Source: Panonychus citri (Eukaryota; Arthropoda; Arachnida; Trombidiformes; Tetranychidae). From it: 64,000 bases of DNA. The stretch lies in assembly GCF_014898815.1 (NCBI RefSeq), contig NW_026515516.1, positions 1,302,001-1,366,000 of the forward strand. Reading direction: 5' to 3'. Made by a program: the position numbers and the translations under genes. A model generated the notes under the pieces. The model made no database searches. It was not told the origin of the DNA and worked only from the letters and a program-made list of their open reading frames with translations. This document shows, piece by piece, positions 61,501 through 64,000 of this stretch; the stretch's first letter is position 1; every line of letters starts with the position of its first letter.

Positions 61501-64000
61501 TAACTTTAATTGCTGTTGTTGTGTTGATTTTGATTATATGAGAGTTAAATTTGCTAAGACAATCATTTGATAATCAGGTTAATTGTGATTGAAGTAAATC
61601 AAGTAAATGTTATAATCGAACTCATTATTTGAACCAGAAATCTCAAATTTCCGTTTACATAGAAAGTTACTTTGGGGGGGAAGAGGAAGATTAGAACTTT
61701 TTTTCTGACAAAATCGAGAGATGAAGATGATACGGATAATGATGAGGATGATCACTGGTAGTTGGATGTAAAATTGAAGGAAGATCAGTGAAGGATGATG
61801 TTGGATGAAGAGAGGGAGATGTTGAGTAAAAGATGATGAGGATGATGAGCATCATAAAAACTGGACAATGGACAGTGACATATAATAATTTATCTTCTCT
61901 TCACAATCGATTAGTTTTCTTGATTCTTCAATACATATTATATGTATTAGAACTTGAAGGAAACAATTGCCTTGGTTTAGATTTTGATTTTCCTTTTTTT
62001 TTGTCTTCCTCATCATTTTCTCATTCTTTTTTTTTTCTTCCACAGAACTTTTCCCCTCATCATCATTATCATCATAACCATTATTTCTGGTTACAAAAAG
62101 AAAGGGATAAAACTGATGACCATTCATGATGATGACCCATTCAAAGTAACAGTAATTTGCTTCGAGTCAATTTTAATCTTAACCATGAAGTTGGAAAAGT
62201 TAATCCAATGTTACCGTTTAAATTGTTGTCAAACTGATTGTGAACCTTTTATTATTATTATTGATTAATATCAAATGTAAATAGTAAATATTATGATTGT
62301 GAATTTAAATTCAATCATATTTATCAAGTTGTTTAATCTGTTTCCATGAAGATGATGGTGTAATATTTTTCAGCGAAACTCAAATATTCAGAAAAATTTG
62401 TATCATGAAAAATCATTGGGAACTTTTAATATTATCAATATAACAAATGATCGGTTTGAAGAGAGAGAGAGAGAAAAAAAATCAAATCGATTCACAAGAT
62501 TTCATTAATTCCATCATCATCTTAACACTTCATTTATACTGAGATGTTGATAGAGTGAGAGAGAAATTGTTCAGAACCATTTTCTCATCCTCATCTTTTA
62601 CTTGAACGGATGAACTGGATGAAGATAATGGAGATCAAAATGATCTTAAGGGTCACTTTAAAGATTTAAAATTCGAATTGAAAGAAAATGAAAAAAAGAG
62701 AAAGTTTTCAGAATATGATGAGAGAGAGAGAGGGACAAGGTCTTTGCGTGTTTAAAAAGCATCCTCATCATCTTTCATCATCAAAAACTGACCAGAATCT
62801 CACAAAGAGTAGGGTAACAATAATAACGATTGGATAATAATAGAAACTGAATCAAAATCATGTTCCCAATAAAAGTACAAAGAAATGGAATTGAAATAAC
62901 TTTTTTTTTATTCGAAAGACAAACATTGGGAATATTATAAATAAACAGAAATAAGATGCTGATGTTCAATCTGATGATGATGATTTGACATTCATATACA
63001 TCTAAATACAAAGTGTCTGAAATAAATGAAAAGGTGTCCGGTTGCTATAGATGAATGATAAGTGTATATCTAGTAATACAAATGGCCAATGGTCAATGGA
63101 TTTCAAGGTAAATCGTTCGTTAACCAAACAATAGCTAATGATAATACTATAAGCTGATAATAATAATAATAATAAATTCTGAACAAATAACAATATAACA
63201 CAATCAATACCAATGCTACAAATGCACATTCACTTTGGTCTTTACCAATTGCGAGTGTTTTTTTTTATATTATCATCATTATTACTCACAATTGTCCCGG
63301 TGGACTTTTAATACATGTTACTACATGTACACTCTCACCTCAATTGGTTAATATAACAAGGGAAACTGATCATCAAATATAAAGAGATGATGTTGATGAT
63401 CAGTACAAAAGGCCATCGGTGGTGATTTACCAACATGGACCAGCACCAACAACACCAAAAGACTAAAGTTTACTTTATTGGGATAAGGTTGAAATTGTGT
63501 ATTTACTTTTGAGATTTAAAAGGTTCCTCTTTTTTCTGGCTGTTGCTTTCATCTCTCATCATCATTATCATCTTGTCTTCCTTTCCTTTTGATGCTTATG
63601 GTTCATTATTCAGGTAACAATAGCGTGTTAACCAGGCCAATGGCTCTCATTTTTTTCCCTCTCCTTTGCCTTTTTTTTTCATCTCTTACGGTCTATCAAA
63701 CTTTTCTTGTATCTAAACTCATTTTTCAATCGCAAGGATTCAGGAGACTTTCCCTTTTGTATTAATATCTCCCATTGATGTATATGGAGATTTTCAAGTG
63801 ATGATGAGGGAAGATGATGGTGATGAGAGTGAGTGAGAGAGAAGTTGAAACTTTTTCGATTGATTTTAATGTGATAGTTTCCCTTTTTTGTTACTGTATT
63901 AGAATCGGGAATTAGTTTCAAGCTTTAATCAAGTTTTTTACGCTCACGATTATAATTTTGTTTTCTCTTTACTCTCTGTTGATTATTGTGATCATTTTTG

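Larger units (their letters stand above)
39446..64000. other. Gene-poor microsatellite-rich stretch
   Basis: No gene supported. Holds many ATG/CAT runs, CT and GA tracts, TTAATTG-rich AT DNA and repeated AAGGTAA words. Exon-like fragments follow strong acceptors at 49183 (NLNDLQNHYSCGNWNWNS), 55235 (EKPFIKVTKKLLLFFCP then stop) and 62046 (open frame of about 70 codons). None has a phase-matched partner. A CpG-richer island lies at 57850-58520. Confidence 0.4.

Noticed and set aside
61984..62268. Frame with IISGYKKKGIKLMTIHDDDP as a terminal exon
   Set aside because: Two overlapping frames after the same acceptor look equally plausible and neither has an upstream partner.
1..64000. tRNA, rRNA or CRISPR-like arrays
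   Set aside because: No cloverleaf with a GGTTCRA arm, no rRNA core and no spaced identical repeats were noticed; the repeats here are microsatellites.

Overview
This is AT-rich (about 30% GC by eye) eukaryotic nuclear DNA, almost certainly from an arthropod-like metazoan. It has spliceosomal introns, dense (GA)n and (TGA)n microsatellites on both strands, short non-autonomous DNA transposons, and very little coding sequence. I cannot name the species. The one gene identified with confidence is a latrophilin/Cirl-type adhesion GPCR on the minus strand. Prokaryotic features (operons, ribosome binding sites, CRISPR) do not apply.

Layout. 1-87: possible last coding piece of a plus-strand gene entering from the left. 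88-3300: AT-rich non-coding sequence with one doubtful short exon pair near 2.8-3.0 kb. 3301-10858 (minus): the adhesion GPCR, tail-to-tail with the left gene. It begins with a signal-peptide exon, then two exons forming a SUEL galactose-lectin domain, then a Ser/Pro-rich linker exon after a 3.6 kb intron. A single long exon follows, encoding two tandem GPS-type autoproteolysis motifs, seven transmembrane helices and a Q/H/N-rich tail. 10859-12060: short spacer that may hold divergent promoters. 12061-39445 (plus): a tentative, unrecognised gene made of very small exons joined by phase-compatible splice sites in two blocks (12.1-14.1 kb and 29.7-39.4 kb); the link between the blocks is not established. 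The possible intron between them carries three clear miniature inverted-repeat transposons: TA-flanked elements at 14575-15177 and 28671-29232, and an hAT-type element with 8-bp duplications at 27950-28599. 39446-64000: microsatellite-rich sequence with no gene I can support, a few isolated exon-like stretches, and a CpG-richer island near 57.85-58.5 kb.

The most interesting observation is the receptor's architecture. A lectin domain and a seven-helix bundle flank two copies of the GPS segment about 81% identical, while the hormone-receptor domain and most of the GAIN domain normally found in latrophilins are not visible anywhere between them. A one-base frame break lies exactly at the junction of linker and GPS region, so the model needs checking against transcripts. 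Secondary observations are a diverged repeat duplicated inside the receptor's large intron and two short words (AAGGTAA and AGAACTTTTTTT) strongly over-represented on both strands.
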